From Mesostigma viride (taxonomy: Eukaryota > Streptophyta > Mesostigmatophyceae > Mesostigmatales > Mesostigmataceae), in contig RPFO01000050.1 in the NCBI GenBank assembly GCA_009746045.1, positions 694,349 through 754,348 on the forward strand: a stretch of 60,000 nt of DNA. The letters are read 5' to 3'. The notes below the pieces were generated by a model. The model was given only the letters and a program-made list of their open reading frames with translations, made no database searches and was not told where the DNA came from. Below are positions 43,502 to 54,473 of the stretch, in pieces. Position 1 is the first letter of the stretch; every line of letters begins with the position of its first letter. The position numbers and the translations under genes are program-made.

Positions 43502-46176
43502 ATGGCTTCCAACAACGGCAACAACGGCAACAACAACAAGGGGAAGGCGCCTGCCAGGCGCACCTCACCCCGCCTTTCGCCGGAGGGCACGCCCTCCACC
43601 ACCGATGCGAGGGTGACGCCCAACGTCCCTTCCGCACGGTGGTCGCTGACCAACCCAGGCGTCGGGGCCCGCAGGTGGGGCCCGGCGCCCGGGGGATGGC
43701 GAGCGGGCGGCCGTTTGCCACTGGCGGTTTGTCCGCCATGGCACCTGGGGGGCAGGTCCCCCGGGCACGACGTTCACCCGTCGCAGGTGACGGGGTCGTG
43801 AGCGGAGTGATTCCTCCGAGGAGGATGGCGAGGTGCCGCCTGCGAGGCCTCGGCCTTCGCTTGAGCTTTCGTCGCAGACACCTGCGACGTCTGGCAACCT
43901 TTCCGTGGGCCGACAGATGGCCACCATGGACATTGACCGGTATGGGGAACATGTTCCGCCCCCGGTCATGTTCGGGCGCCCACCCCATTTTCTCCCCCTT
44001 GGGGAGGACGACATCCCGGCGTTCATTGCGGTGAACGGCCGGATCTTGCTCGATCGTTTTCAGTTGCTTCCAGATGAGCAGATACACGCGATAGAGGTTC
44101 ATCGGGTGCACTCGCTGATCGAGGGGCGTCTTAGGATGCAGCTCCCACTGGTTCAGGTGGCGGTTTGGCTGTACTGTTTCGCCAATCGGCCGCGGCACAA
44201 CCCCGGCACTGTTGATCAGTGGGCGTCCAGGCAGCGCCAGAGAGAGGCGCTGCGCGTGGTCTCCAGACCAGAGATCGCGCTGACTCCGTTGCCAGCGTGG
44301 CCCCAAGTCACGCCAGTTGGCTGGGGCCCGGATAGGCGTGAGGCGGCTGCGATGCCGCCTGCGACGGGGCGCGGGGCGGCAGACGCCCCCAACACGCCCA
44401 TGGGTGGTGAAGCCACCCAGGACCCTCTGGCAGGTCAGAGGGTCCAACCTCAGCCGCAGGCTCCCCCGCCCCGCGTGGGGGGCCAGGTGGCTGAGGAGGC
44501 CACCGGGGTCGCAGGGACCCCGGCGGCGACACAAGCGCCCGGGGTCGCAGGGACCCCGGCAGCGACGCCGGCGCCTCCGGCGCTGGCGGGGGATGCAGCC
44601 CCCATGGAGGGTGTCACGGGCACCTCCAGCGGCTCTGGGGGGCAGGCCCCCTCTAGTCGCACAAGGACAAGTCCCTGGCAGGGCCGGAGGGGCCCCAGGG
44701 TCCCACCGCAGCTGGGCAGCAACCAGCACTGCTGGAGGGCGACCTGCAAGGTCGCGACTTCATCACCCTGGGTGATGAGGCCGTGTGGCGTGCCATACAG
44801 ACAGCCACAGCCTCCTTCCGTGGGCTGGCCGACAGGAGCCAGCAGATGCATGTCGCGGAGGCGGGCAGCCTGGTGTGTGCAATCATCACGCACATCCTGG
44901 GCCTACCCAACCTCCAAGAGGGCACACGCAGGGTGTGCGACGACCTGCTGCCTGCCCTGCAGGCTCTCCTCTCAGGGAGGAGGGTGCAGGGCAGCAGGGT
45001 GCGTCTGGTGCGTTTGCTGGAGCTCCTACACAACGCCATCCTGAGAGGGGCGGGTAGGTGGCTAACTCTGCCTACCTGGTTGCATCACAATCTTACTAAC
45101 CCTACTGACGATGACGTGTCCCTCTCTCCCACCTTCCATGATTGGGAGGAGGCCCGCAGCAGGAGGCGGGAAGTGACACACACTCACACCCCCAACCAGC
45201 CCACCCCTATGTTGTCTAACCCTCCTACACAGCCCATGTTTGCCCATCCTGCTCAGCTCACTCAAGTAGCACTTCCCTCTCAGCAGGTCTCTCCTGTGAA
45301 TGCTGCAGCAGCAACACCATCTTCTCCCTCTCCCCCTGCATCCCCCTCTAGGTTGCCCACTTACAATGAAAACCGTCCTGTGGATAGGATTAATGTCAGG
45401 GGGCTGCCTGAGGGGTATACTAGGGAGCAGGGGAATCATGCACTTCTCTCTCTGCAGCTGGCTAGGGAGGAACTGAATGTCAAGAATTGGTTTGGATCTC
45501 TCATGCAGGGGGATTTTACCATCAGTCCTCTTCTCAGATTCAGAATCTCATTCTTGTCTTCCAGCGTAGGTATCCCAAGTGGCAGGACACGCAGGCTAGG
45601 GCAGTTTGGGAGGCTTTCATGAAGGAGCTAACTGACCTCCTCTCCACCCCCTCATCTGTGGACATCTATGGGGCATTCAGGTGGGTAGAGGAATACAGGG
45701 TCACATCAGTGGACTATGTGGCTGAGACAAAGAAATATGAGCTAGCCATCAAAGCACGTCCTGATGTCCAGCAGCTAGATCACAAGTTCTTGCTGCGTTC
45801 CTTCCTTGAGAAACTCAAACTTGACAAAAACACCTACGCCATGCTTGCAACAGGAATGGCAAAGTACTGGGAGGACATGAAGGAGGCATTGGATTATATC
45901 AAGCTGGCCTTGGCTCCCCTTAGCCAGGGGGCCATGGGCACCTCTGTAAAGAGGGTCAGGGGGGAAGAGAGGGAGGAGGAGGATAGGGAGAGGGAAGACA
46001 GGAGCAAGAGACCTGTCACTATGGCAGAAGTCAAGTCCCTGCTGGGACAAATGTTTAAGGGCAAGGGCAAGGGCAAGGGCAAGGGCAAGGGCAAGGGCAG
46101 GGGCTGGGGCAAGGGCAAGGGTAAGGGGCAGTCTCCCTCCAAGGGGGGCAGCTCCAGCAACAACAACAACAACAGT

Positions 46177-46218
<42 letters not shown>

Positions 46219-48844
46219 AACAACAACAACAACAAGAAGCAGGACAAGGAGGACAAGTCTTCTCAGCGGTGCACCCGCTGTGGCATGAAGTACCACCTGC
46301 GGCCCACCTGCCGCAAGAACGTGGACGAGCTGGGGCATTTGGACGTCCTGTGCCACAAGTGCCACGGGCCGCCCCACGGTGACCCCAAGGACTGCAAGCG
46401 GCCTCCTTACGGCAAGAAGTGTGAGTCTCCCTCTCATGCTGGCTTGAGTGTGCCTGCTTCACCTCTTTCATCTGCATGCCCCACTGTCAGAGCAGTGAGC
46501 AGTTCTGGAAAGGTGCTACAGCTGGTTTCAGAAGATTATGTCTCTAAACCAACCTTCACATCTATGGTTCCCAAGGTGTGCAGAGTGTCCCCCAGAGGAT
46601 GCTCAGATCAGTTTTCAGGAGCTTGCTTTGCAGTTGCATTTCCTTTATGGGCATGAAGTGAGTGCAGAGGTGGTGGCAGCAGCAATAGGGGGGGCAGCAC
46701 TCAGACGTGCATGCCAGGTGGTCAGATCCCACTGCCAGCATTGTCAGTTCAATGCACCCAAACCCCCTAAGTGGCATGTAGCTACCCCACCTAAGAGCAA
46801 GGGCAGGGTGGTAGGAGATGTCTTTCATATCAAAGGACAATCTTACTTGGCACTTAAAGATGCATGGTCAAGGTACACAACCATTGAACCATTACCTGGA
46901 ATGGACAAGACACAGTTGCTCAGGGCTCTCTTGATTGCTCAGGCCAGGTACTACCCTGTGGAGGCATTGTTACTGGATCAGCAGTTCACATGTCTTGCCA
47001 ATGAACCAGGGTGTGAGGCTATTGATCTGGCTGGGCTAGAAGATCATGAGAGGCAAGGCATTATTGAAAGGGCCATCAGGTCCATTAAAACCCTTGTAGC
47101 CAAAGAAGATGGCAATCTGCTGGCTGACAGTGGGTCCTATGCTGACAGAGCTCTGTGGTCCACCAGGTTGTGCCAAGTCCTCAACAGGAGGCCACTCATG
47201 AAAACCCCACAAGGGGTGGTCATTACACCAGATGGATTGCATGCAGGCATTTATCCACCTGAGGTACTAGCCCTCTACAACGCACAGCGAGCACAGACAG
47301 CTAGCAGGTTAGCTGTCAAGGATGCAAAGCATCCACGTCCCACCTTCAGAGAAGGGGATCAGGTCCTATTCTACAAGGAGTCGGGACTAGGCAAGGTGGG
47401 TACCTGGCATGGGCCAGCCACCATCCTAAAGTTTAACACCACTGGCAGGACAGTGTTAGTTAAACACAATGACACGGGAAAAATTCACAGGTGTTCACCT
47501 CACAGGATGAAATTGTATTTTCCAACTGTGTCAGACGTGGCAGAGGAGGAAGAGCTGTTGGCCGACAGCCCTGTACAGTTGCCTGGCATCCCAGCGTTGC
47601 CCAGTGAGTGGTTGTTTGGAACACCCACTGGTGAGTGTGAGAGCCACACCCACTGTGACACCCAGGTCACCCTTGATGATTGCAGGCAGTCACTGCAGGA
47701 TTGGCCCCCTGCAGCAGAGGGTCACATTGGCAAAACAGGTGATCAGCAACCTATCACCTCTACAAGTGTGAACATAGCTCAGCCACTAGCTGCACCTTCC
47801 AAACGCAGCCTAGCAGACGCTGTTCGCATTTTACAAGCAGCTCATAGAGCCAAAGCTCAAACTGCTGCAGGATCAGCTAAGGTGGGGAAGGTTGGGCAGA
47901 ATGACAATAGCCCATTTATGGTTGCAGTGGACACACAAGCCCAGGTCAGCATTATCAGTGCCCTGGCTGTGCCCCATTTGCCTTTGGAACCTTCACCCTG
48001 GCACCATGTGGCTGATTTCTCAGGGCAGTCATCCCTCAAGGTATTAGGTCAGGTCATGTTGACTATACTGGTATCCCCACTCCTTTTCAGGTCTTGGAAG
48101 GTTATAAAGGGAATGCTTTATTGGGGGATCCTTTTCTCTGTTACCCTGGTGTCCTCATATCCAGTGATAGACTATCCATCCAGGACATGGGTGGTGTTGA
48201 TCTGAATCATTTCAAAATTTCTCTTGAAAAACTTCTTAACACCAACATTGCTTCTGTAAAATTTGCTACACCCAAGTATGCCCCAGGGCAAGAACCCTGT
48301 GTGGCAGACCTGGTTCACAACCAAAAACTTCATCCCAACTCATTTGGATTGGGCAAGCATGATGTGGCTAAAATGTCTCCTCTTTCTTATGAACAGATAG
48401 AGCAAGACTGTCGCACACACATAGGATTCCTAAAATGGGTGGAGGCCTTTAACAAGGCCAGGGAAGAATGGGTAGTGCCAGATCCTCTTAGTCCTTCTCA
48501 TACTCCCCCTGTCACACCTATTGACAAAAAGCCTGCAGGGTGCAAGCACTTGCGCCTGAAGTTTGTGTGTAAACATAAGCCAGCAGCAGATGGGTCAGTC
48601 ATCTTTCATGCTAGACCTTGTGTGACAGAGTTCAAGGGCACCACTGATCTGACAGAGGCAGAGTTGTACACGCCAGGCATTCAGCAAACATCCCTAAAAA
48701 TCTTGCTGTCTGTCTTTGTGGGTCATCTCAATGATGGGGATGACTATATCTGTAAGGCTACAGACATTAAAAGGGCTTTCCTGAAAGGCTCACCTGAAAT
48801 AGCACAACAAGTGTGGCATGGTCAGGTGTACGTAGTCTCCACTC
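43502..48844 (+). pseudogene. Family A copy 3 gag-pol (frameshifted, RT truncated)
   Basis: Useful because one frame (45487-46656) joins late Gag, the Lys-Gly and poly-Asn tracts and both zinc knuckles, showing that gag and pol are a single reading frame in this family. The frame is broken near 43770-43795, 44659, 45515 (tttctacc to ttttacc), 46592 (indel just before the integrase zinc domain) and 48069 (the protease break shared with copy 2). Integrase (46538 onward) is intact. RT ends after IKRAFLKG and VYVVSTP at the deletion junction. Confidence 0.88.
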
Positions 48845-48869
48845 CGTCGTCCCTAGTCTCCATCCAACT

Positions 48870-49146
48870 GTGTGTGCAGCCGCCCCTTGCGTGCATGGTG
48901 TATGTACATGTGAGTGCAGCCGGCCCTTGCGTGCATGGTGTGTGTACGTGTGTGTGCAGCCGCCCCTTGCGTGCGCGGTGTATGTACGTGTGTGCGCACT
49001 CGCCCCTTGCGTGCGCGGTGTATGTACGTGTGTGTGCAGTTGCCCCTTGCGTGCGCGGTGGATGTACGTGTGTGTGCAGCCGCCCCTTGCGTGCGCGGTG
49101 TGTGTACGTGTATGTGCAGCCGCCCCTTGCGTGCATGTACATGTGT
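48870..49146. repeat. 40-bp satellite array, segment 6 (right end)
   Basis: About seven monomers. The satellite ends at tgtacatgtgtg before non-repetitive DNA. Confidence 0.88.
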
Positions 49147-49265
49147 GAAGAAATAAGCAATAGTGAATGAAATAGTAAAAAGAAAATCATTCCAGCATAT
49201 GTATGTACAAGTTTTTAGTAGTACACTATGACTATCGTCAAATATAACAATTTTCTATATTTTCA
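49147..49265. other. Short AT-rich unique stretch
   Basis: About 120 bp of AT-rich DNA separates the satellite from the CA-rich region. No coding or RNA feature is seen. Confidence 0.5.
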
Positions 49266-51045
49266 TACACACACGAACAACACACCCAACACACACACAC
49301 ACTATGTTTGCACCCAAGACACACACCAACACCTAAAAACAAGACACCAACACACAAGACAGCCATGCAACACACACCCAACACACACACGCAACACACA
49401 CATAACACACCTAAGTATAGTTGTTATAACACACAACACACAGGTACATCCCGCCCCCCCACACACAACACCAACACATGACAATTAACAGGCCACAACA
49501 CACACACTGACACACATGCCCCAACACACACACACACATGCCCCAACACACACACACATGCCCCAACACTGCACACACAACAACACCCAAACACACACCA
49601 CACACACAAAAGACACCCAACACACATACCGAAAACACGCACACACAACACCTACTAAAAACAAGACACCAACACACAAGACACCCAACACACACCCAAC
49701 ACACACACACACACAATGTTTGCACCGGTCGGCCCACGACACCCACACCCAACACACACATAACACACCTAAGTAACACACAACACACACGTACATCCCC
49801 CCCCCCACACACACAACACCAACACATGACAATTAACATGCCACAACACACACACATGCCCCAACACACACACATGCCCCAACACTGCACACACAACAAC
49901 ACCCAAACACATACCACACACACACAAGACACCCAACACACATACCGAAAACACGCACACACAACACCTACCAAAAACACCAAACACACAAGACACCCAA
50001 CACACACCCAACACACACACACACACACAATGTTTGCACCCACGACACACACACCAACACCTAAAAATAAGACACCAACACACAACACACGTACACGTAC
50101 ATCCCCCCCCCCACAACACCAACAATAACATGCAAACAACACACACACAACACACCTAAGTCACACACACAACACACACGTACTTTCCCCCCCCCCACAC
50201 CCAACACCAACACACAAGACACTTTGCACACACCCTACACACACCCACACCCTTTATGAACACATGTACACCCAACACACACACGCAACACACACCTAGG
50301 TCGATCACACACAACACACACAAAACACACCTAAGTCACACACAACACACACGTACACCCCCCCACACAAACCCAATACCAACACACAAGACACTTGGCC
50401 CCCCCACCCACCCACACACCCACACCCACACCCACACCACACATCCAACACACACAACACACACACTACACACTTAAGTCACACACAACACACACATAAC
50501 ACACCTAAGTCACACACAACACACACGTCCATCCCCCCCCCACACTCAACACCAATACATGACAATTAACATGCACACAACACACACACGCACACGCCCC
50601 AACACACACACACACAACATACATACACAGAGCACACACACACGCCTCAACACACATACCGAACACACACACACAAGACACCCAACACACATACCGACAC
50701 ACACACACACACACACACACTATGTTTGCACCCGACATACACACACCCAACACCTACTAAAAACAAGAAACCAACACACAAGACACCCTACACACACACA
50801 ACACACACACACACAACACATATCCAACACAAACAACACACACACCTAAGTCACACACACAACACACCTACTAAGTCACACACACAACACACATGTACCT
50901 CCCCCCCCCCACACCCAACATCAACACACAAGACACTTTGCACACACCCTACACGCCCCCGCACCTTCATGAATGCACCCAACACACACACACAACACAC
51001 ACGCCCCAACACACATACCCAACATTCACACAACACACCCAACAT
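49266..51045. repeat. CA-rich low-complexity region with degenerate longer repeats
   Basis: Nearly all ACACAC-type sequence interrupted by C runs (ccccccccc), catgccccaacac and ctaagtcacacacaacac strings. A longer unit containing tatgtttgcaccc or aatgtttgcacc recurs at about 49303, 49718, 50031 and 50721. Open frames here encode simple Thr/His or Cys/Val repeats and are rejected. Confidence 0.85.
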
Positions 51046-51090
51046 ATAAGGGTAAATATGGTTTAGGAGTGTAGGGGTTTAGGGTTTAAG
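51046..51090. repeat. Degenerate telomere-like GGGTTTAGGG stretch
   Basis: Contains taagggtaaa, gtgtaggggtttagggtttaagg, i.e. TTTAGGG-type and TGTAGGG-type units, at the right edge of the repeat block. The left edge (6551) has CCCTACA on the same strand. Confidence 0.4.
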
Positions 51091-51238
51091 GCCTACCATA
51101 CACCCGTATGTAAAAATGCAACAACACGCCAAGTCATCCGCCACCATGCAAAAATATATAAACACAACTGGTCATCCTCAACAAGAATGCCCATTTTAGT
51201 ACCCAATCCGCACTTGGCACTTGTCCAGTTTCGTAAGT

Positions 51239-51252
51239 CCAACGGCCGTTGG
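51239..51252. repeat. 34-bp hairpin motif copy downstream of exon 3
   Basis: TTTC-gtaagt-CCAACGGCCGTTGG-ctttga-GAAA; the coordinates cover the 14-bp core. It lies 3' of the last recognised exon of the minus-strand gene. Confidence 0.85.
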
Positions 51253-51411
51253 CTTTGAGAAATTAAGATATGCGACATGCGCCATGCAGCCAAGCTAAAG
51301 TATAGGCTGATTGCCCTGTATGTAACATTAGTAAGGTGAACGACCGTCGACAAAAAAACACATGCGACATACAAACACCAATTTTACACAGTAATGTTTG
51401 GAATGACGTAC

Positions 51412-52079
51412 CGTAATTTCGGCGTCCACCTTCTTCGCAATTGTGAACCAGCCCTGTCGCGTGTTGTCCGGATGTCCTTCCCACTTGCCCTTCGTGACCT
51501 TTGCGACGCTCAGGTAGCACACGATTGCAGTTAAGGGTTCTCGGTCGTCTGGGTTCCAGAAGAAGCGTCGGGCGTCCGATCCGGAGGAGGAGCACCTCTC
51601 GAAGTATTTTACGTACATTACCCAGTTGCCTTTCTTAAAAACCTCGCCCCCCCCCCTGTATGTTTGTTTAAACACTCATCCTTGTCGAGTTGGTGGGCGA
51701 CTCGAACAACTTTCGCCAACCAGTACGGGTGGTCGGGCACATGGTCCTTGTGCCCCCTCTCAGATGCGACTGCGACGGCCTCCCCCTCCTGCAAACCACG
51801 CCCCAACTCGTTTCTTGCCGTTTGAACGTGGTTCAGGCGGGTTCCCGGATATCGCGTGGGGTTCCGCGACTTACTCGCCTGGAGTTTTACAGTCCACGAC
51901 GAGCTGCTCCAATCGTTTGGGCATGTCGTCCACTTGCCCTCTCGGCACTCCGCACAACTGAAGCATGAAAAACGCCTGAGCTTTACCACCTCGACCCGCT
52001 CGCCCTTTTTGTCCAGTCGCCACTGGTGTGCCGTGGAGATATCTCGGATCGGGCCTCGCTCCTTACCGGACGTGAGAAT
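51412..52079 (-). pseudogene. Unrecognised transposase-like gene, exon 3 (frameshift in G run)
   Basis: The acceptor is ttgcag just before ATTCTCACGTCC (first base 52079) and the donor is GTACGT after 51412. It carries CFSCAECREGKWTTC (four-Cys cluster), DHPYWLAKVVRVAHQLDKDE and then, one frame over, GNWVMYVKYFER and FFWNPDDREPLTAIVCYLSV. The shift falls in a run of ten G (about 51649-51658), so a one-base error or mutation could explain it. Further exons may lie downstream but were not found. Cys clusters suggest zinc binding. Confidence 0.6.
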
Positions 52080-52381
52080 CTGCAATTGTAAATCCATGAA
52101 ACAACATCACAGCACATTTCCCAACTCCAACGGCCGTTGGCACTCAACAATTATAAGATTTCCCAACTCCAACGGCCGTTGGCCCTTGGAAACTTTATAT
52201 AAGTACATTTCTCAACTCCAACGGCCGTTGGCACTCAACAATTATACGATTTTCCAGCTCCAACGGCCGTTGGCCTTATGAAACTTCAAACTGCATCAAG
52301 GAAGCTGTCCTCTGTAAAGTGTAACCAGAGACAAATTATAGAACTGCACTTGACCACCAGAAAGCAACTGTCTTTACTTAC
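52080..52381 (-). other. Intron 2 with four hairpin motifs
   Basis: 302 bp, GTAAGT...TTGCAG on the minus strand. It contains four complete copies of CCAACGGCCGTTGG at 52127, 52169, 52218 and 52260, spaced 42-49 bp, each with TTTC or a close variant on the left and GAAA or ACAA on the right. They take up almost half the intron. Confidence 0.75.
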
Positions 52382-53137
52382 GTTATCGAGAAGAAATGCC
52401 CGTCGAACCACGTCCGATTGTGCCGATGGTCGACTCGAGTCTTTGCCGGTTCTCCAATCCCGGTTCAGGTAGGCCACCAGTGCCTCCACCGTATTCAGGT
52501 TCCGATTGTCCTCCTGCATCTGCGCTCTTTTGAGGATGCTTTTGACCGTCCCCCCCTCCCCGTCCGACTCCCCCTTCCCATGTCCTGCACACGAGTAGTT
52601 CCACTCCAATGATTCCAAGTCGGGGTCGGCCTCGAGCAGGTCCGCAGCCATCGCCAACACATACCGGGATTGGAACTGCTCCTTACAGTTGTCGGACCAA
52701 CTGATCCAGTTCCTCACCTCCACCCCCTCCTCCCTCAGCACGTTAAGGGTATTCTTCATCACGAACTCCAGGGTCTGGGCATTCCTCGGTACGTCCTTCC
52801 CCATGTAATCGTGCTTCACCCTTTTGATTTCCAGCGATACGGGATCACGGTACATCACGATCACCGGCATCAGGACGTAACTACTTGGGTACCAGTACTG
52901 CGCCTGCAACTGTTTCTGCAGGTGGTCCGAATAGTTCTCCGAGTAGTCCATCAGGACCACCACCGTTCCCAGCGGCATCACGTCAATGCACTCCTTGTAA
53001 GCGTGGTGCTGCCAGGCCCATGTATGGACGTGAATGGCGAATTCCGGGAAGCGCGCCGTAATGAGTTCATGGAGCTCCGAGAGGGTTGACTTGATGAGTT
53101 TTTGCTGCAGGTTCATTTGCGGCGCCACATCCTCCTC
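52382..53137 (-). CDS. Unrecognised transposase-like gene, exon 2
   Basis: 252 codons, phase 0 at both ends, open throughout. Acceptor tgtgttgcag before GAGGAGGAT, donor GTAAGT after 52382. Motifs: VVLMDYSENYSDHLQKQ, NWISWSDNCKEQFQS and SCAGHGKGESDGEGGTVKSI. Acidic residues in the order D, D and a His-Gly-Lys-Gly-x-x-Asp-Gly block resemble a widespread eukaryotic protein type that I suspect has an RNase H-like (DDE transposase-like) core, but I cannot name the family. The open frame with intact splice sites on both sides suggests a gene that was recently active. Confidence 0.65.
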
Positions 53138-54473
53138 CTGCAACACAACACACCCGCGCACCATGGATTGACCGAAGAATGGAAGTCAGCAGCTGGGAAT
53201 TTCCCAACGCCAACGGCCGTTGGAAGTATGAAAGTCTACATATATATATATTAAAAATATAATTACTTACAGCAGAGTGAAATCACTCAAACCAAAGCAA
53301 ACGCCCAGCTATAAACCTATATACAGAGCCATGTCAAAGCTCTATACTACGATAAGACCAATGGAAACGCCTAACGGGAGGAACCTAATAGCCCTGCTGC
53401 ACCGCAAAATCAGCCCGCGTACGGCGGAGCATGATGTCAGCCATGGCCCGAGTCAGCGCCACCGACAAGCGCTGACGCCAATATGACGTCCAGGTCCGCG
53501 CCGACCATGGGGCCCGCTGGCCCTCCAGGTCCAGCCGGTCCTCCCGGAGCCGGCAACACTCCTTGAAGAAGGCGGAGGTCAGGGGCCCCATGGCCCCAAA
53601 CTCCTCCAGGACAAAGGGCACCACACGATGGTGCCCGACGTCGCCGTAGGCCAGGAGCTTGGCCCGCTCCGCCCGGTCCGCCGTGTAACCTGCCGTGAGG
53701 GAGGCCCCAGCCACGTGGCTAAGAGCCAAGGGCCGCGCCACCGAAACGTCAATAAGCAGATGCCGGCCACCCCCTCAAAGTCCAGCACCACGATGTCAGG
53801 CCGGTGGTTGGGGGAATAGAAGGCAGCGCCATCCGCATCCTCGTACCGGATGTTCGCGTGGGGGAAAACCGACCGAATCATGGCGAGCACCACCGTCAGG
53901 AGGACAGTGTGCAAATACAAATACCAATTCTGATTCTGTTGGCCCCCCATGCAGGCAAGGTAGTGAGTCCCCGTGGGATCCAGCGGCTGCCCACAGCTAC
54001 CACAAGGCCGCCCGGCCGGAACAAGAGGCTGCGGGGCAAATAGCTGGTGCCGGAGCGCCACCGAGTAGTGGCTGGGAGCCAAGGCGAATGGGGGGCCATG
54101 GGAAGAGCACGAAGGTACGCCGAGCCCACACTCCGCAAGGAAAGCGAGAACAGCCACGCACGTCCCTGGGCGTTGAGGTCCGCGAAAAGAGCAATCCAAT
54201 CAGCCGTGTGCAGAATACCCGCGTAGGTTTTCTGGTGTTTATCGATGACGCGAGCAGGGAATGCGGCGGGAGATTGAACGGAGGCGACCGAGGGAGTGCC
54301 GCGAGGGAGGTGGCGCTGTACCGCCTGAGCGGCACGGACGGGAGAACAGGCCTGCGCACCATGGATTGACCGAAGAATGGAAGTCAGCAGCTGGGAATTT
54401 CCCAACGCCAACGGCCGTTGGAAGTATGAAAGTCTACATATATATATTCAACGATGCAAATATACATGCTTAC
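53138..54473 (-). other. Intron 1, holding a LINE insertion and two hairpin motifs
   Basis: GTAAGC at 54473-54468 (minus) to ttgcag at 53138. Without the 1104-bp LINE fragment and one 94-bp duplicate it would be only about 140 bp. Both duplicated copies contain CCAACGGCCGTTGG (53210 and 54408). Confidence 0.75.
53250..54353 (-). mobile_element. 5'-truncated LINE fragment with 94-bp target duplication
   Basis: The 94-bp sequence from gcgcaccatgg to ctaca(ta)n lies at 53156-53249 and again at 54354-54447, so the 1104 bp between is an insertion. On the minus strand it encodes the C-terminal tail of a non-LTR retrotransposon protein in three successive frames: a helical part, then CGSCGQPLDPTGTHYLAC (CCHC-like cluster), RPDIVVLDFEG (PD-type nuclease-like strand), and finally AKLLAYGD...VVPFVLEEFGAMG, which matches the tail commonly seen after restriction-like endonuclease domains of algal and protist LINEs. 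RT itself is absent. It is inserted in the same orientation as the host gene. Confidence 0.8.

Larger units (their letters stand above)
43002..48869 (+). mobile_element. LTR retrotransposon family A, copy 3 (internal deletion)
   Basis: The 5' LTR is complete (43002-43456). The element proceeds through gag, integrase, protease and the start of RT. At about 48845 it jumps to the last 25 bp of the LTR, ending CATCCAACT at 48869. The 5-bp duplication GTGTG is intact on both sides (42997-43001, 48870-48874), so the outer ends are original. The missing part is the catalytic half of RT, RNase H, 3' UTR and about 430 bp of the 3' LTR. Confidence 0.93.

Noticed and set aside
49266-51045. Cys/Val-rich and Thr/His-rich open frames in the CA-rich region
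   Set aside because: Simple-sequence artefacts.
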